The notes under the pieces were generated by a model. That model was not told the DNA's origin. It saw only the letters and a program-made list of their open reading frames with translations, and did no database searches. Positions 24,751 to 34,950 of a DNA stretch of 64,000 nucleotides are shown piece by piece. The DNA is from Calliopum simillimum (lineage: Eukaryota; Arthropoda; Insecta; Diptera; Lauxaniidae): assembly GCA_951812925.1 (NCBI GenBank), contig OX638372.1, forward strand, positions 5,518,001 to 5,582,000, given 5' to 3'. Every line of letters begins with the position of its first letter. Positions within the stretch are counted from its first letter, which is position 1. Position numbers and translations under genes: made by a program.

Positions 24751-24780
24751 TTAAATAGGCCATTTCTCAAATTTTCAGTT
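24751..24780 (+). promoter_or_regulatory. Core promoter of the fibrinogen-domain gene
   Basis: An initiator TCAGTT at 24775-24780 sits 24 bp before the start codon, with a weak TATA-like TTAAATA at 24751-24757 at about -26. The short leader and spacing fit a fly pol II promoter. The TATA match is not strong. Confidence 0.5.
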
Positions 24781-24800
24781 AGTGAGAGAATTACATCAAT

Positions 24801-26985
24801 ATGATTTTGATAATTATTACTGCTTTAATTCTTTTGCTTGTCAGCTTGGCAAAAGATTTAACCTGTACAACAAGCGCAAAGGTATGGAAATCCGAAATAA
24901 ATAAAATAAAAATCTTTTCATTGAGGAAAAACACAATTTTTTAAATTTTCTTTCTTTCAGGATTTAGTCAGAAGTGACTACGATAATGACATGTTAAAAG
25001 AGTTACTTCAACGCATGGATAAAATGCAAAACCACATGGAGCAAACAGAAAGAAAAAATAATATGCGATTTGATAAAATGGAAGGCCAAATGGATCGAAT
25101 GCAAAGGCATATGGAACAAATGCAGGCTGACAATAAGAACATGAGCGTGGTCATGGAAACAATGTAAGTGATAAAAAAACCAAGATAATTAAGCTATGTA
25201 CTCGAAAAAAAGTAGTCGATAAAAAATGGGTATAAAACGTTTAATTTTTGACCAAAAACAAGAAAGTAATACATTTTTGAAGCTCAAGGGTATTTCTTTA
25301 AGAAAATTAAAAGGTCTGCTCATTGGTTGAGTTATGTGCAAAATATCGTAACTTTGAATTAACACCTGCCATAAGGCTCTGCACATCACTTTGGGTGACC
25401 TGGGATGATTCCTTGATTTATTTTTTATTTTATTTTTTGTATCTTTTCATTTTTGACAACTTTTTTTATTTCTAGCAATTTCCTCTTCATTATCTATAGC
25501 CCAGTATGTGGTGACACCATGTTAAGATCCTATTTAACACAGCTAATATTCAATATATATTAAGTGTAGCATGGCAACATCAACAGTCTACTTTATGCTT
25601 AATAATTAAACACGCAAGTTTATCTGTGTTAAATTAAGCACTTTAGTTATTTTCCCATACGTTTCTCAAATGTGCTTAGTTAATCACTGAAAACTGTCGT
25701 CTAAAACACAGGTAATCTTTCAAAAAAACAGGGCTTCCGGGTGAACGTTGCTTCAGTTTATCTTGTTAAGTTGACATGGCATCACCAAAGGTATACCAAA
25801 TCTGATAAATTATTAATTTTTTTTAGGGGCATGGCATCACCCATTTTTCCATATTATTTGTCCCGGCGCTCTGTATACATGTATTTAATCTCATTAATTT
25901 GCGTTTAATATTTTCAATGATATGATGAAGAGATTTTGCGGGGGCGTAATACCCCCATTTTCTCCAGCACAAATAGTAAATAGTTTTAGAGATATGATGA
26001 TTTAAGTTTTTGGCTCACGGTGGACCATTCTGTAGAAATGACGATATCTGTTTGATTCTAGAGCTTAGTTTTTCAATTATCATGCCATCTACTTGATATC
26101 TTTCCAGTGTAGAGCAACAGATGGTCATAACCGCAGAAATTTTTACGGTTTCACAAACACTTCCCTTCTATTGCAGTCAACATCAATATCTAAATGCAAC
26201 TGATTCCCCAGAAATAGAAACCACAACCCTTAAACCTGTCAAATCGTTCACAAGTTGCGCTAAGGTAATGGGTAAAATTGGTAAAAGTGGAGTATATAAC
26301 ATACATGTCGAAAATTCTGGCATTGATTCGTTCGATGTGTACTGCCTCAATAATGGTGTTGAAAATGAAGCACTCGATGGTAAATGGTTGATAATCCAAA
26401 GAAGGCAAGATAATACTACCGATTTTTATCAGAACTGGACTATGTACCAACGTGGATTTGGAGATGTGGAAGGAAATTTCTGGATTGGATTAGATAAACT
26501 TCACGTCCTCACAAAATCAATACCACAAGAGCTTTGGGTACAATTGGAAGATCACAAAGGCATAAGAAAATGGGCAAAATATGGTCGTTTTGCTATTGGG
26601 GATGAATCTGAATCATATACATTAAAAACTATTGGATGTTATGAGGGTACTGCCGGTGACTCTTTAAAAAGGAGCAAAGGTCGGAAATGGTCTACATATG
26701 ACAAAGATGCGACGATTTCTATTTGCCCTAAACAATCGAAAGCGGCGTGGTGGTTTGAAAATTGTGGTGAAAGGTATTCCATTGTTATTTTTTTGTTTTG
26801 TTTCTTTGTTACTGACATATACTCGTACATACGAATATGTATTTTTTAGCTCTTTAAATGGGGCGTACGGCGCCAACAAAGAGATTTACGAGGGTATTCT
26901 TTGGCAAACTTTTGCTGGATGGAGACATTTGATGAAGTACGCACATATGGCAATACGTCCAATGATGGAAGAAGAATTAAAATAA
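24801..26985 (+). CDS. Secreted fibrinogen-related (FReD) lectin, four exons
   Basis: Exons: 24801-24881, 24961-25163, 26108-26773 and 26850-26985, all with GT-AG borders and matching phases, giving 361 residues. Exon 1 encodes a signal peptide (MILIIITALILLLVSLA). Exon 2 encodes a Met/Gln-rich coiled coil with heptad-like 'RMDKMQ...HMEQ' repeats (about residues 30-95), probably for oligomerisation. Exons 3-4 encode the fibrinogen-like domain from SCAKVMGK (about residue 148) to the end. Landmarks are GKWLIIQRRQDN, FYQNWTMYQRGFGDVEGNFW, IGLDKLHVLT, AGDSL, WSTYDKDA, AAWWFENCGE|SSLNGAYG and MAIRPMM. The family binds sugars or acetyl groups in extracellular recognition. The usual DxDND calcium loop is changed here (DKDAT). 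Exon 3 may instead begin at 26177, dropping 23 residues in frame. No stop or frameshift disrupts the model. It stands alone; both sides are satellite. Confidence 0.93.
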
Positions 26986-27104
26986 TATTTGATTTATATT
27001 ATACTAGTTTTTTCGCCCGGTGTTGCTTGGGTTTTATTTAATTTTTCACTCGGAGTTATTCGTAGAAAAACAAAAACAACAATTTGCTTCATATCACTTA
27101 TTCC

Positions 27105-27110
27105 AATAAA
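27105..27110 (+). terminator. Poly(A) signal of the fibrinogen-domain gene
   Basis: AATAAA lies 120 bp past the stop codon at 26983-26985 and is the first canonical signal downstream. An A-rich stretch follows at about 27137-27150. Confidence 0.65.
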
Positions 27111-27214
27111 ATAAAAAATAGAAATGCATTTTTTTTAAAAAAAAAAAAACACGAAAAAAAACTATTAAGGAAATTTATTTTTTTTTTTTTATCTTACTTA
27201 TATCCATAAAAATT

Positions 27215-27630
27215 ATCACATCTAAAATATCGGTAAAAGTCCAAAAAAATGTTGAAATATGTTGGACAAAGTATCGAAAACTATTAGTAAACTATACATT
27301 GAAGGAATTGGTAAATGTCGAAAAACATCTAAAATATCGGTAAAGGTCCAAAACTATCGAAATCTAAAATACCGGCAAAAGTTTAATAGTATCGAAAAAC
27401 ATCTAAAATATCGGTAAAAGTCCAGACTTACCGAAAAACATCTAAAATATCGTTAAAAATTCAAAAGTATCGAAAAATATTGAAATACATCGAAGAAATC
27501 GGTAAAAGACAAAGAGTATCGAAAAATATCCAAAGTATCGGAAAAATTCCAAAAGTATTGGAAAATATTTAAGACATCGACAAAAAATCAAAAATGTCGA
27601 AAAATACTGAAAATGCTGATAAACCACTCT
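27215..27630 (+). repeat. ~39-bp satellite, right block
   Basis: About ten degenerate copies of the same unit as at 23.80-24.33 kb ('ATCTAAAATATCGGTAAAAG', 'TCCAAAAGTATCGAAAAACA'), in the same orientation. It begins about 100 bp after the lectin poly(A) signal. Confidence 0.8.
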
Positions 27631-27965
27631 CACAACATCGAATTTTACATTCTTTCTTCAAGAAAAAAAAAAAAAAAAAAAAAAAAACAATTAATGAAAG
27701 AGACGTAAAAGACAACAACACATTATTCATAATGCAGCATAAGCAGTAGCAACGTAAATGCAAACAATCATTCTTATGCAAGCTTGGATTTTTCTTTTTT
27801 TTTCAAGAACTTCATACTAAAAAAAAGGTTTATCTTTTAAAAATCAAAAAATATTCCTTACCACACGTGGAATTAAAAAAAAAATAATATCGGTTTGATA
27901 TATTTTGCGCTTCAGCGTTACATAGGGTTTTTTGTAAAATCAATTTTATATCTTCATATATATTA

Positions 27966-28195
27966 ATACGCAAGACAAAAATTGGTCCTACCTTTTTTAC
28001 TATGTTAGAAATATGGCACGACTTTGAATTATACACGATTAGAAAGATATTTGTGTGTAAATGTGCACAAAGTTCAAATTATTTTAATATTTTGCCATAA
28101 GGCCAAGTTAAATCATAGGCAAATTTTTCAATATTGACAGCGACAAAATATGTGCTCACACAGAGCTGAAAAGAGGATACAGCACAAAAAGGAAA
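27966..28195 (+). repeat. Dispersed ~230-bp repeat, copy 2
   Basis: It starts 'ATACGCAAGACAAAAATTGG' and ends 'GAGGATACAGCACAAAAAGG', aligning along its length with 19101-19332. The overlapping open frame on the minus strand is not preserved in the other copy. Confidence 0.7.
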
Positions 28196-28297
28196 ACAAA
28201 AAACTGACTGAGACTGACTTCATGTTTTTTGTTTTCTTTTCGTTTCGAATTCGTCACTGTACCAGGGACGAAAAATGAGATTTTCTTTTTTATACCA

Positions 28298-28385
28298 AAT
28301 CGCAAAAAAAGTACTAAAACTGTCCAAAAAGTACCTAATTCTTTAAATGCATTTGTGGTCAAATTTTAATTATAGGGCGAATAGA
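28298..28385 (+). repeat. Dispersed repeat, inverted partner of 14.5 kb
   Basis: The phrases 'AAAGTACTAAAACTGTCC', 'AAAAAGTACC', 'GCATTTGTGGTCAAATTTTA' and 'GGGCGA' occur in this order, matching the reverse complement of 14456-14575. Confidence 0.6.
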
Positions 28386-28489
28386 ATAGCGTATAGCGTA
28401 TACGACTCCAATTAATATTTTTTGCGACTTTTTTAGACAGCTTGCGACAGTTTTCCCGCAGTACTTAAGCCATTTGCGTATATTTTTAG

Positions 28490-30030
28490 TTTTTATACCC
28501 TACACCCGAGGTATATTTATTGTTTTATCTTTACTTCGGCAAATATTTTTGCTGTCAAATTCAAGTTTTGTATGCTGTCACCGCTTTGAACATTCCCATC
28601 AAGGATATCATAACCACTATCGCAATGTGTGTATACGTGTTTGCGCAAAATCTCTTTCACTGTGTGCGTGTTATCGCACTGGGTCAGTGATTTATTATGT
28701 TGCTTGCTTTGCTTTCCGCTGTTTCTTTCTTTTCTTCTTTATTTTTCAATTTTCTTCATGGCGCTTTTTCTTTCTCTACTTAAAAAAAAATATAAATTCA
28801 CAGTCATGAACTTGTCTTTTGTTGTCAGCTGAACGTGTCGTGCATGGGTTCCTGAATGCGCGCACCAACCATTCATTCATTTTTTTCCAACTTTAGATGT
28901 ACCACCGATGCTGGAGCACCTTCAACATATTTTGCTCGCAAGAAACTGCTGCTGTAGGTAGGTAAGTAGGTGGCACACCTTAGAGTTGACACCTTTTGGC
29001 ATGTTGGCAATTTTTCAGTTTAGCTTGCGGTTACACGTTTGTATTTTCTTAAGACGACCTTTTTCTACTTCGTTCTTTTTTCTTGATCCTTGCAGTGGGT
29101 GTCGGGTCAGAATGTCAGATTTTTGCTTTGTGTTGAACTCACTTTATTTCTTTGCTGTTCCATAATTTATAATCCTTTAAATGCTGCTGACATGCTTGAC
29201 CTTTATGAACTTGCTTTATCAAAAATCATTTAGTTCGTTTTAAGTTTCAATGTTGGAGTTTGTAGGATTTGGCTTTTATATCTTTGCTTGTCAGGTAATA
29301 AACAATTAGGTTTCATTAAGTCTTTCAATAAATATCTGTTGTTACTGTTTCTTCAACTATTTTCTGCCAAAAAGGAAAGTTTCTTCCGCGAAAATGCCAA
29401 ATACTTTCGTGAAATAATTGTTTCGCGCACGTCTTGTTTTACGACATTTAAATTGGCAACGTCAGTTGCATTGCTGGCACGCCATTTATGTCGTCAGTCA
29501 GGCCAATGTTATTTCCGTTTTTCCGTTTGCCAGTAATCGATTAAGGATATGCGGTGTTGTTTCTTTGTCCAACCAGCCATGACCTTTGTTTTCTTGGCAG
29601 TATGACGGTATTGTTGCATGTTTTTTAAATTTTCACATGTGTTATTTATATGGGCTGTCTTGTATTTAGGAGGTTAAAGATTTAAAATTGGAATAAAATA
29701 CACAAAAACTATTCGAATGCTCCAATTATTTCTCTATTTTGTAGATTATTTTCTCTAATGAGTGATGAAAAATGATTTGAAGCATACGAAAACCACAGCT
29801 GTGTCGCAGGAACAGCATCGTGAAAGCTAAATATTCTTCACGATAATGGCCCCGATTCATAGATAGTACAGTATTCGGGCTGTAATATAGTTTCTTTTCT
29901 TTATTTTGGTTGGGAATCATTCTATTTACTAACATGCAAAGCTGCCGAAGCAAAAATAAGCTTCATCTCTGAACCAAATTTTACGAAAAAACAATGGAGA
30001 ATGTGTGCTTCATAGACATTATTCCTCGAA
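28490..30030. other. Non-coding DNA, no gene recognised
   Basis: T-rich sequence with random open frames. Near 28495-28520 'ATACCCTACACCCGAGGTATA' resembles the terminal hairpin of the mini-me-like copies. No conserved protein motif is seen. Confidence 0.45.
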
Positions 30031-30037
30031 CCCTGAT

Positions 30038-30742
30038 CAGTGCTGTCGTTTTGAAAAGTTTGAGCAAAGTGAAATTTTGTAAAAGGTGAAGTGTTGTAAG
30101 TAAAATTCTGAAAAAGTGAAGTTTTAGAGGAGTGAACACAAAAATCACAATTTTATTTATTCAATTCATTCATATTTATGCTACACGTAACAAAATTTAA
30201 AAATATATTTAAAAAAAAAAATATGAAAAAAATACATAAAAAATTTCTCACGTCAAAAATTTACCGAAACAGGGCCGGTCGAAAAAACGGTTTTTACTCA
30301 AAACAAGGCAACTTACGAAAAAAGTTTGTAAAGCAAAACATGCTTCAACACGTGTGAACTTTTTTCAGAAATTTTGGAACTTTTCTAATTTTTTTTTTTT
30401 GACCAATTTTTTAAAAATTATAAAATGTACCCAAAAATTAAGCGTATTCTTTGAATGATTCTAAGTTTTTTAAGCACTATACACTTTTCTCGTAAGACAC
30501 CTTTTTTTGAGCAAAAAAATTTTTACGACATATATTGAAAAAACAAACTAGTTTTCAGTGAGGGCAGGCATCGGTCATACAAAAAAGTATGTTTCTGAAC
30601 TCTCATAAAAAGAATAGACAAATTTTAAGGCAAATTTTGGATTCAAGAAAAAGTGAATTGATTTTATGAAAGGGGAAGTGGCGAAGTGTTTTTGATAAAA
30701 AAAGAGCAAAACACTTCAATTGAAGTGAAAACAACAGCACTG
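30038..30742. mobile_element. hAT-like non-autonomous element
   Basis: CAGTGCTGTCGTTTT at 30038-30052 pairs with AAAACAACAGCACTG at 30728-30742 (14 of 15 bases), a terminal repeat beginning CAGTG as in many hAT elements. The 8-bp flanks (ACCCTGAT and CTTCTCTC) do not match, so the target duplication is lost or the boundary is slightly off. The interior is AT-rich, repeats 'AAAGTGAA'-like words near both ends, and has no transposase. Confidence 0.55.
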
Positions 30743-30746
30743 CTTC

Positions 30747-30808
30747 TCTCTACTCTCTTCTCTCTTCTCACTTCTCTCCACGACCCTCTCTCTCTCCACT
30801 CCTCCGAT
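30747..30808. repeat. CT-rich tract
   Basis: About 60 bases of mostly C and T with many CTCT words, immediately right of the hAT-like element. On the opposite strand this gives many GAGA motifs, which can bind GAGA factor in flies, but no gene start is nearby. Confidence 0.5.
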
Positions 30809-30990
30809 TAACGTATTCTTGTTCAACAAAAAACATTGAGACATGGATAGAAATTTTTATAAAACTTTTGTTCTTCATCAGGCACTGCGCTTCTAAGAGT
30901 TTCAGGACATTACTAGCAGAATAGCGTGAACATTGTTATTCACAAGATATAAATGGAAATGTTTCGGTAAACTTATGACACATATGTATT

Positions 30991-31844
30991 TATTAGGGTG
31001 GGCCAAATTGTATGGAGGAAATTTTATCGACCTCGGCTACCCTCCTATGTGAAAGTTCATTCAATTCTATGAATATTTGCCCAAAGAACTATATCTCTGC
31101 GTTCAACTATAGTTCGGCGCATTTTTGATCGAAAATTGTACCTTTCATCAATATTTTTTTTTGTTTTCATACTAAATTTTAAAAATTTTTATAAAGACAA
31201 AAGAAATGTCATTATATGATTTGGCTGGTATTCTGCCAGTTATCAATTAAATTGGGTTCTGTTTACAAAAAAAGTTTACTTGATAAAGTGGAATTGATGC
31301 TATATATTTAAAAAAATGATATGGGTCAAATAGCCGATTGATGCAAAATTTTCAATCGAAAATGCGCCGAACTAAACTTGAACGTAGAGGTATGGTTCCT
31401 TTGGCAAATATTCATAGAATTGAATGAACTTTCAGCCTAGGTTGGTATTTTGTTTGAAAAAATTCATCCAAAAATATGAATCGTTTATTTTGAAAGTCGG
31501 TCACAATAATCGGCTATTTGACCCATATCACTTTTTTAAATATATGGCATCAATTCCACACCATCAAGTGAACTTTTTAAGTAAACAGAACCCAATTTAA
31601 TTGATTACTGACAAAATACCAGCCAAATCATATAATGACATTACTTTTGTCTTTATAAAAATTTGTAAAATTTATTATGAAAATAAAAAAAAATATTGAT
31701 GAAAGGTACAATTTTCGATCAAAAATGCGCCGAACTAAAGTTGAACGCAGAGGTATAGTTCCTTGGGCAAATATTCATAGAATTGAATGATTTTTCACAT
31801 AGCGGGGTAGCCGAGATCAGTTTTCAATTTGGCCCACCCTAATA
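30991..31844. mobile_element. Long foldback element (TATTAGGGTGGGCCAAATTG)
   Basis: The 20-base ends at 30991-31010 and 31825-31844 are exact reverse complements. The inverted arms run on with high similarity for about 340 bases: 'GATATGGGTCAAATAGCCGA' near 31318 answers 'TCGGCTATTTGACCCATATC' near 31511. The central 155 bases carry a third copy of the subterminal phrase 'ATGCGCCGAACTAAA'. A TA or TTA target site is plausible. It has no coding capacity. Confidence 0.8.
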
Positions 31845-31929
31845 TGTATGTATGTAATTTACACACATATACGAATATTTGACTCTCAATAAATAATTTA
31901 CAATGGTACCCAATGATAAATGGTTTTAA

Positions 31930-32964
31930 CCCATTAGTGCCCAGCGGGAACCACGGTAGATAGAAAGTTGAAATTTTCAGGATGGAGCCTTCAGACCTCA
32001 AACTATATTTGTAAAAAAAAAAATTTGCTATACCTTGCTCAGGAACGGCTCAGTGACTGGGTGCCGTATGGCACCGCTGGGCATTCATACACATTTATTT
32101 TTTTTTATGTAACAGGAAAACTTTTCTCTTTTTAATAAAAAATGTCCTTGTATGTACTTCAAACAATTAAATTATATATTGTTTATCACTAACTAGTCAA
32201 AAGAAAGCTATAAACTGAGATTATAGCATAATTAAGGAGAAAAGTAATAGTATGTTCGACTGCAAGGATTAAATCCTGCTGAGGCGAAACTCTTGTTAGC
32301 AAATGCATTAAAGCATTCAAATGGCTCGATAATTAAAACTTATTCCTTAAAAGCCAAAAATAAAAACTCAACATGTAGATTTTATACTATACAAATTGTG
32401 TTGTGATGAAAGAAAATACCCACTTACATACAACATGTATTGTTGGCTAATGCCCAGCGGTGCCGTACGACACATAGAGAAACAATAACTTTCGTGCTAG
32501 GTAATGCCCAGCGATACCGTACGGCACTTACAAAAAAAAAAAATTTTTCGCTAGCTATTGCCCAGCGGTGCCGTACGGCATTCTGGTTTTTCAAATCATC
32601 ACAACTCTTTTAATTTTGCACAGATTTTAATGTTTTTGATTTTAAAATATTAATTAATCTCTCTAGAATAAAACTATGTAAAAAAATTTTCAAAAAGATA
32701 CACCCAAATAGCAATAAAAGGTTTACCTGTGGTACCGCGGCATTGCAAAATTTTTCACTTCGCGCACAAGACACAATTTAAAAACAACCACTGCAGCGAG
32801 CACTTGACACAAACTAACAAACAATTGATTTTGAATGAAAGGGAAAACATTCAAATTGTTAATTATCTGTTCTGCAAAGTCAAATGTTGCTTTGGTTATT
32901 TTTAAATAACTTTTAAAGTGAAAAAATTTTTGGGTGCCGTACGGCACCGCTGGGCATTAATGGG
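31930..32964. mobile_element. piggyBac-like non-autonomous element (TTAA target site)
   Basis: TTAA at 31926-31929 and at 32965-32968 flanks 1035 bp that begins CCCATTAGTGCCCAGCGG and ends with its near-complement CCGCTGGGCATTAATGGG. A TTAA duplication with CCC...GGG ends is the piggyBac hallmark. The motif TGCCCAGCGGTGCCGTACGG recurs inside: plus orientation at 32451, 32505 and 32559, inverted at 32061 and 32934. Its core GTGCCGTACGGCAC is a 14-bp palindrome. The only open frame (74 codons, minus, 32723-32947) shows no piggyBac DDD motif. Confidence 0.8.
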
Positions 32965-33624
32965 TTAAATTAGAAAAAAATAATTGCAAATCTTTCAACA
33001 TAATTCAGTAACAATGATAAATTGCGCAACGCACCCACAAAACAACAGCAACAATTGTTGCAACAACAGTCGTACAACGTAGTAGTAGTTGAATAACAAC
33101 AACAATTACAACAAAGTGAGCAATATGTTAATTTTGTGGTCAATGAAAATCATTAATTAGCGCCGGAATCAACAAAGGATAATTTGGTGGTTTTACTAAT
33201 GCACTGCTCTAGAGTGCGTGCTACTTGTTTTTGTGTATGTGTGTAAATAGGTGTAAATGAGTTTATGTAAGTATGGTTTTTGTTATAAGTGTGCATGCGA
33301 GTGTGTGGTCACATCAATTGCAGCAAATAATATTACTTACATATATATATGTGTGTAGAATTATAAGCATTCACTTGTCAAATTATTGACCGCCACCAAT
33401 GCAATTGTTGTAGGTAATCCATATAATTTCCTAAGGATTTAAAGATTAAAAATATGAGCGAATTCTGCGGGATTTCAACATCACTTGCTTATGTGTTTTC
33501 TTAAGAAACATGAAATGTAAGCCAAATTCAATTAATAAGTGCTTCTAGAATTTTAAAGTAAACTAATAAAAAATGTTTCAAAACAATCTATCTCTGAAAC
33601 ACCATATCGTAAAATAATAAAAAT

Positions 33625-33965
33625 ATTATACTGTAAACGCAATATAATGCAGTAAAAAAAATTAAGTGAAAAAAGAATTAATGCAAATGACCAACACTGT
33701 TTTAAATATGTTAAATAGAGTGAGCCTAAAATTATGCAATGAATTTTCAGCATAACCAACCATTCACAAATAAAATAACTTAAATAAACTCTGAGATAGC
33801 TCGGCCAAGAAACTTCAACAGACCGGAATTTGTTGCCACCAGTTGCTATAAAAGACGCAGCAAATGATAAAGCACTGGTTTGATTGCAGTGCATTAAGTT
33901 TAGAGTACTGACTATTGAATACAGCTATTAGTACTGTGAAGTAAACGTTGATAAAAATGTTTACT
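33625..33965 (+). promoter_or_regulatory. Promoter-like repeated unit, copy 2 of 4
   Basis: It contains CTGTAAACGCAATATAATGCAG at its left (split: CTGTAAACGC, AATATAATGCAGT), 'GAGCCTAAAATTATGCAATG', 'GCCAAGAAACTTCAACAGAC', 'TTTGTTGCCA', TATAAAAG (33847-33854) and the core GGTTTGATTGCAGTGCATTA (33877-33896). 'ACTGACTATTGAATACAGCT' follows. It aligns end to end with the copy 1 kb downstream. No coding sequence follows. Confidence 0.5.
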
Positions 33966-34639
33966 AAGTTCAAGTCTTGAAATTTTTTCCTATTTTTTGA
34001 CTTTAACGGCTATTTTAGTATGAAAAGGATCTTAATAACATACTCTTTCATATAATTTTTTAAGTCCTCGCTAAGTTTTCTTTATTTCAGTAGTACATAT
34101 GTCTTCCCAATTTTTTTGATTAAGGTCAGAAAAAATACTATACTAAAAGAATCTGCGCTTTGGAAATTTCTTTTTTTTTAAACAAACTTCAGTGATTTTT
34201 TACGCAAAATTATTCCGCTCCCAAATTTTAAAAATTCTTCCGAAATTACTTTGAAATATTTTTTCTGACCTCGACAAAAAGTAAGAATGATACCAAATTT
34301 GAGTAAGTTAAGCCAAAATTAAAAAAAAAAAAAAAAAATTTTAAATTTAAGCTTTAACAGCCCATTACTTTCCAAAATTTCTTTTAATAGACCCATTGCA
34401 CCCATTCCACCATTAGAAAGCTCAAATAAATAGCTGAATTTTTCCCATGGAGATGTTTTCTCTCAAATGTGAAGAAGCATTTATTTTTTGTAAAGCATAT
34501 CAGAAAATTGGGTTTTTTCCTTTAACTCCTCATAGGTACATTTAATACCCCAAATTAATGCATAATTTTTTGTTAGTGGAAGCCTCCTCTATCGCTTCCC
34601 AGAAACTTCGTTACCATAGCGTTTACACACTGTACATGT

Positions 34640-34950
34640 TGTTCTGTAAACGTAAAATAATGCAGTGAAATAAAGTCAGCCTAAAAGTATGCAATGAATT
34701 TTGAGCAAAAACAAACAATCGCAAACTACTACGTACAACAAAATATAATGTGGTGTAGTTTGGTGAAAATAACTGAGTTATTATCTAGCTATGCCAAGAA
34801 CCTTCAAGAGACTGTCATTTGTTGCCATCAACCAATAGAGGGATGCACAGCAGTTCAGTACCGGTTTGATTGCAGTGCAATATATTTAAAGTATTGCCTA
34901 TTCAATACAACTTTTAGCATAGTGATGTAAAGTTTGATAACAATGTGTGT
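34640..34950 (+). promoter_or_regulatory. Promoter-like repeated unit, copy 3 of 4
   Basis: It carries the same ordered phrases as the 33.6-kb copy: CTGTAAACG, 'CAGCCTAAAAGTATGCAATG', 'GCCAAGAACCTTCAAGAGAC', 'TTTGTTGCCATCAACC', then GCAGTTCAGTACC and the core GGTTTGATTGCAGTGCAATAT (34863-34883), and 'TTGCCTATTCAATACAACTT'. The TATAAAAG of copies 1 and 2 is absent, but TTCAGTACC resembles an initiator. The 78-codon open frame that crosses the unit is not shared with copy 2. Confidence 0.5.

Noticed and set aside
26190..26450. Minus-strand frame inside the lectin gene
   Set aside because: It is antisense to exon 3 of the fibrinogen-domain gene.
29726..29953. 75-codon minus-strand frame (MLRQLCMLVNRMIPNQ...)
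   Set aside because: Composition is mixed, but no family motif, promoter or splice site supports it.
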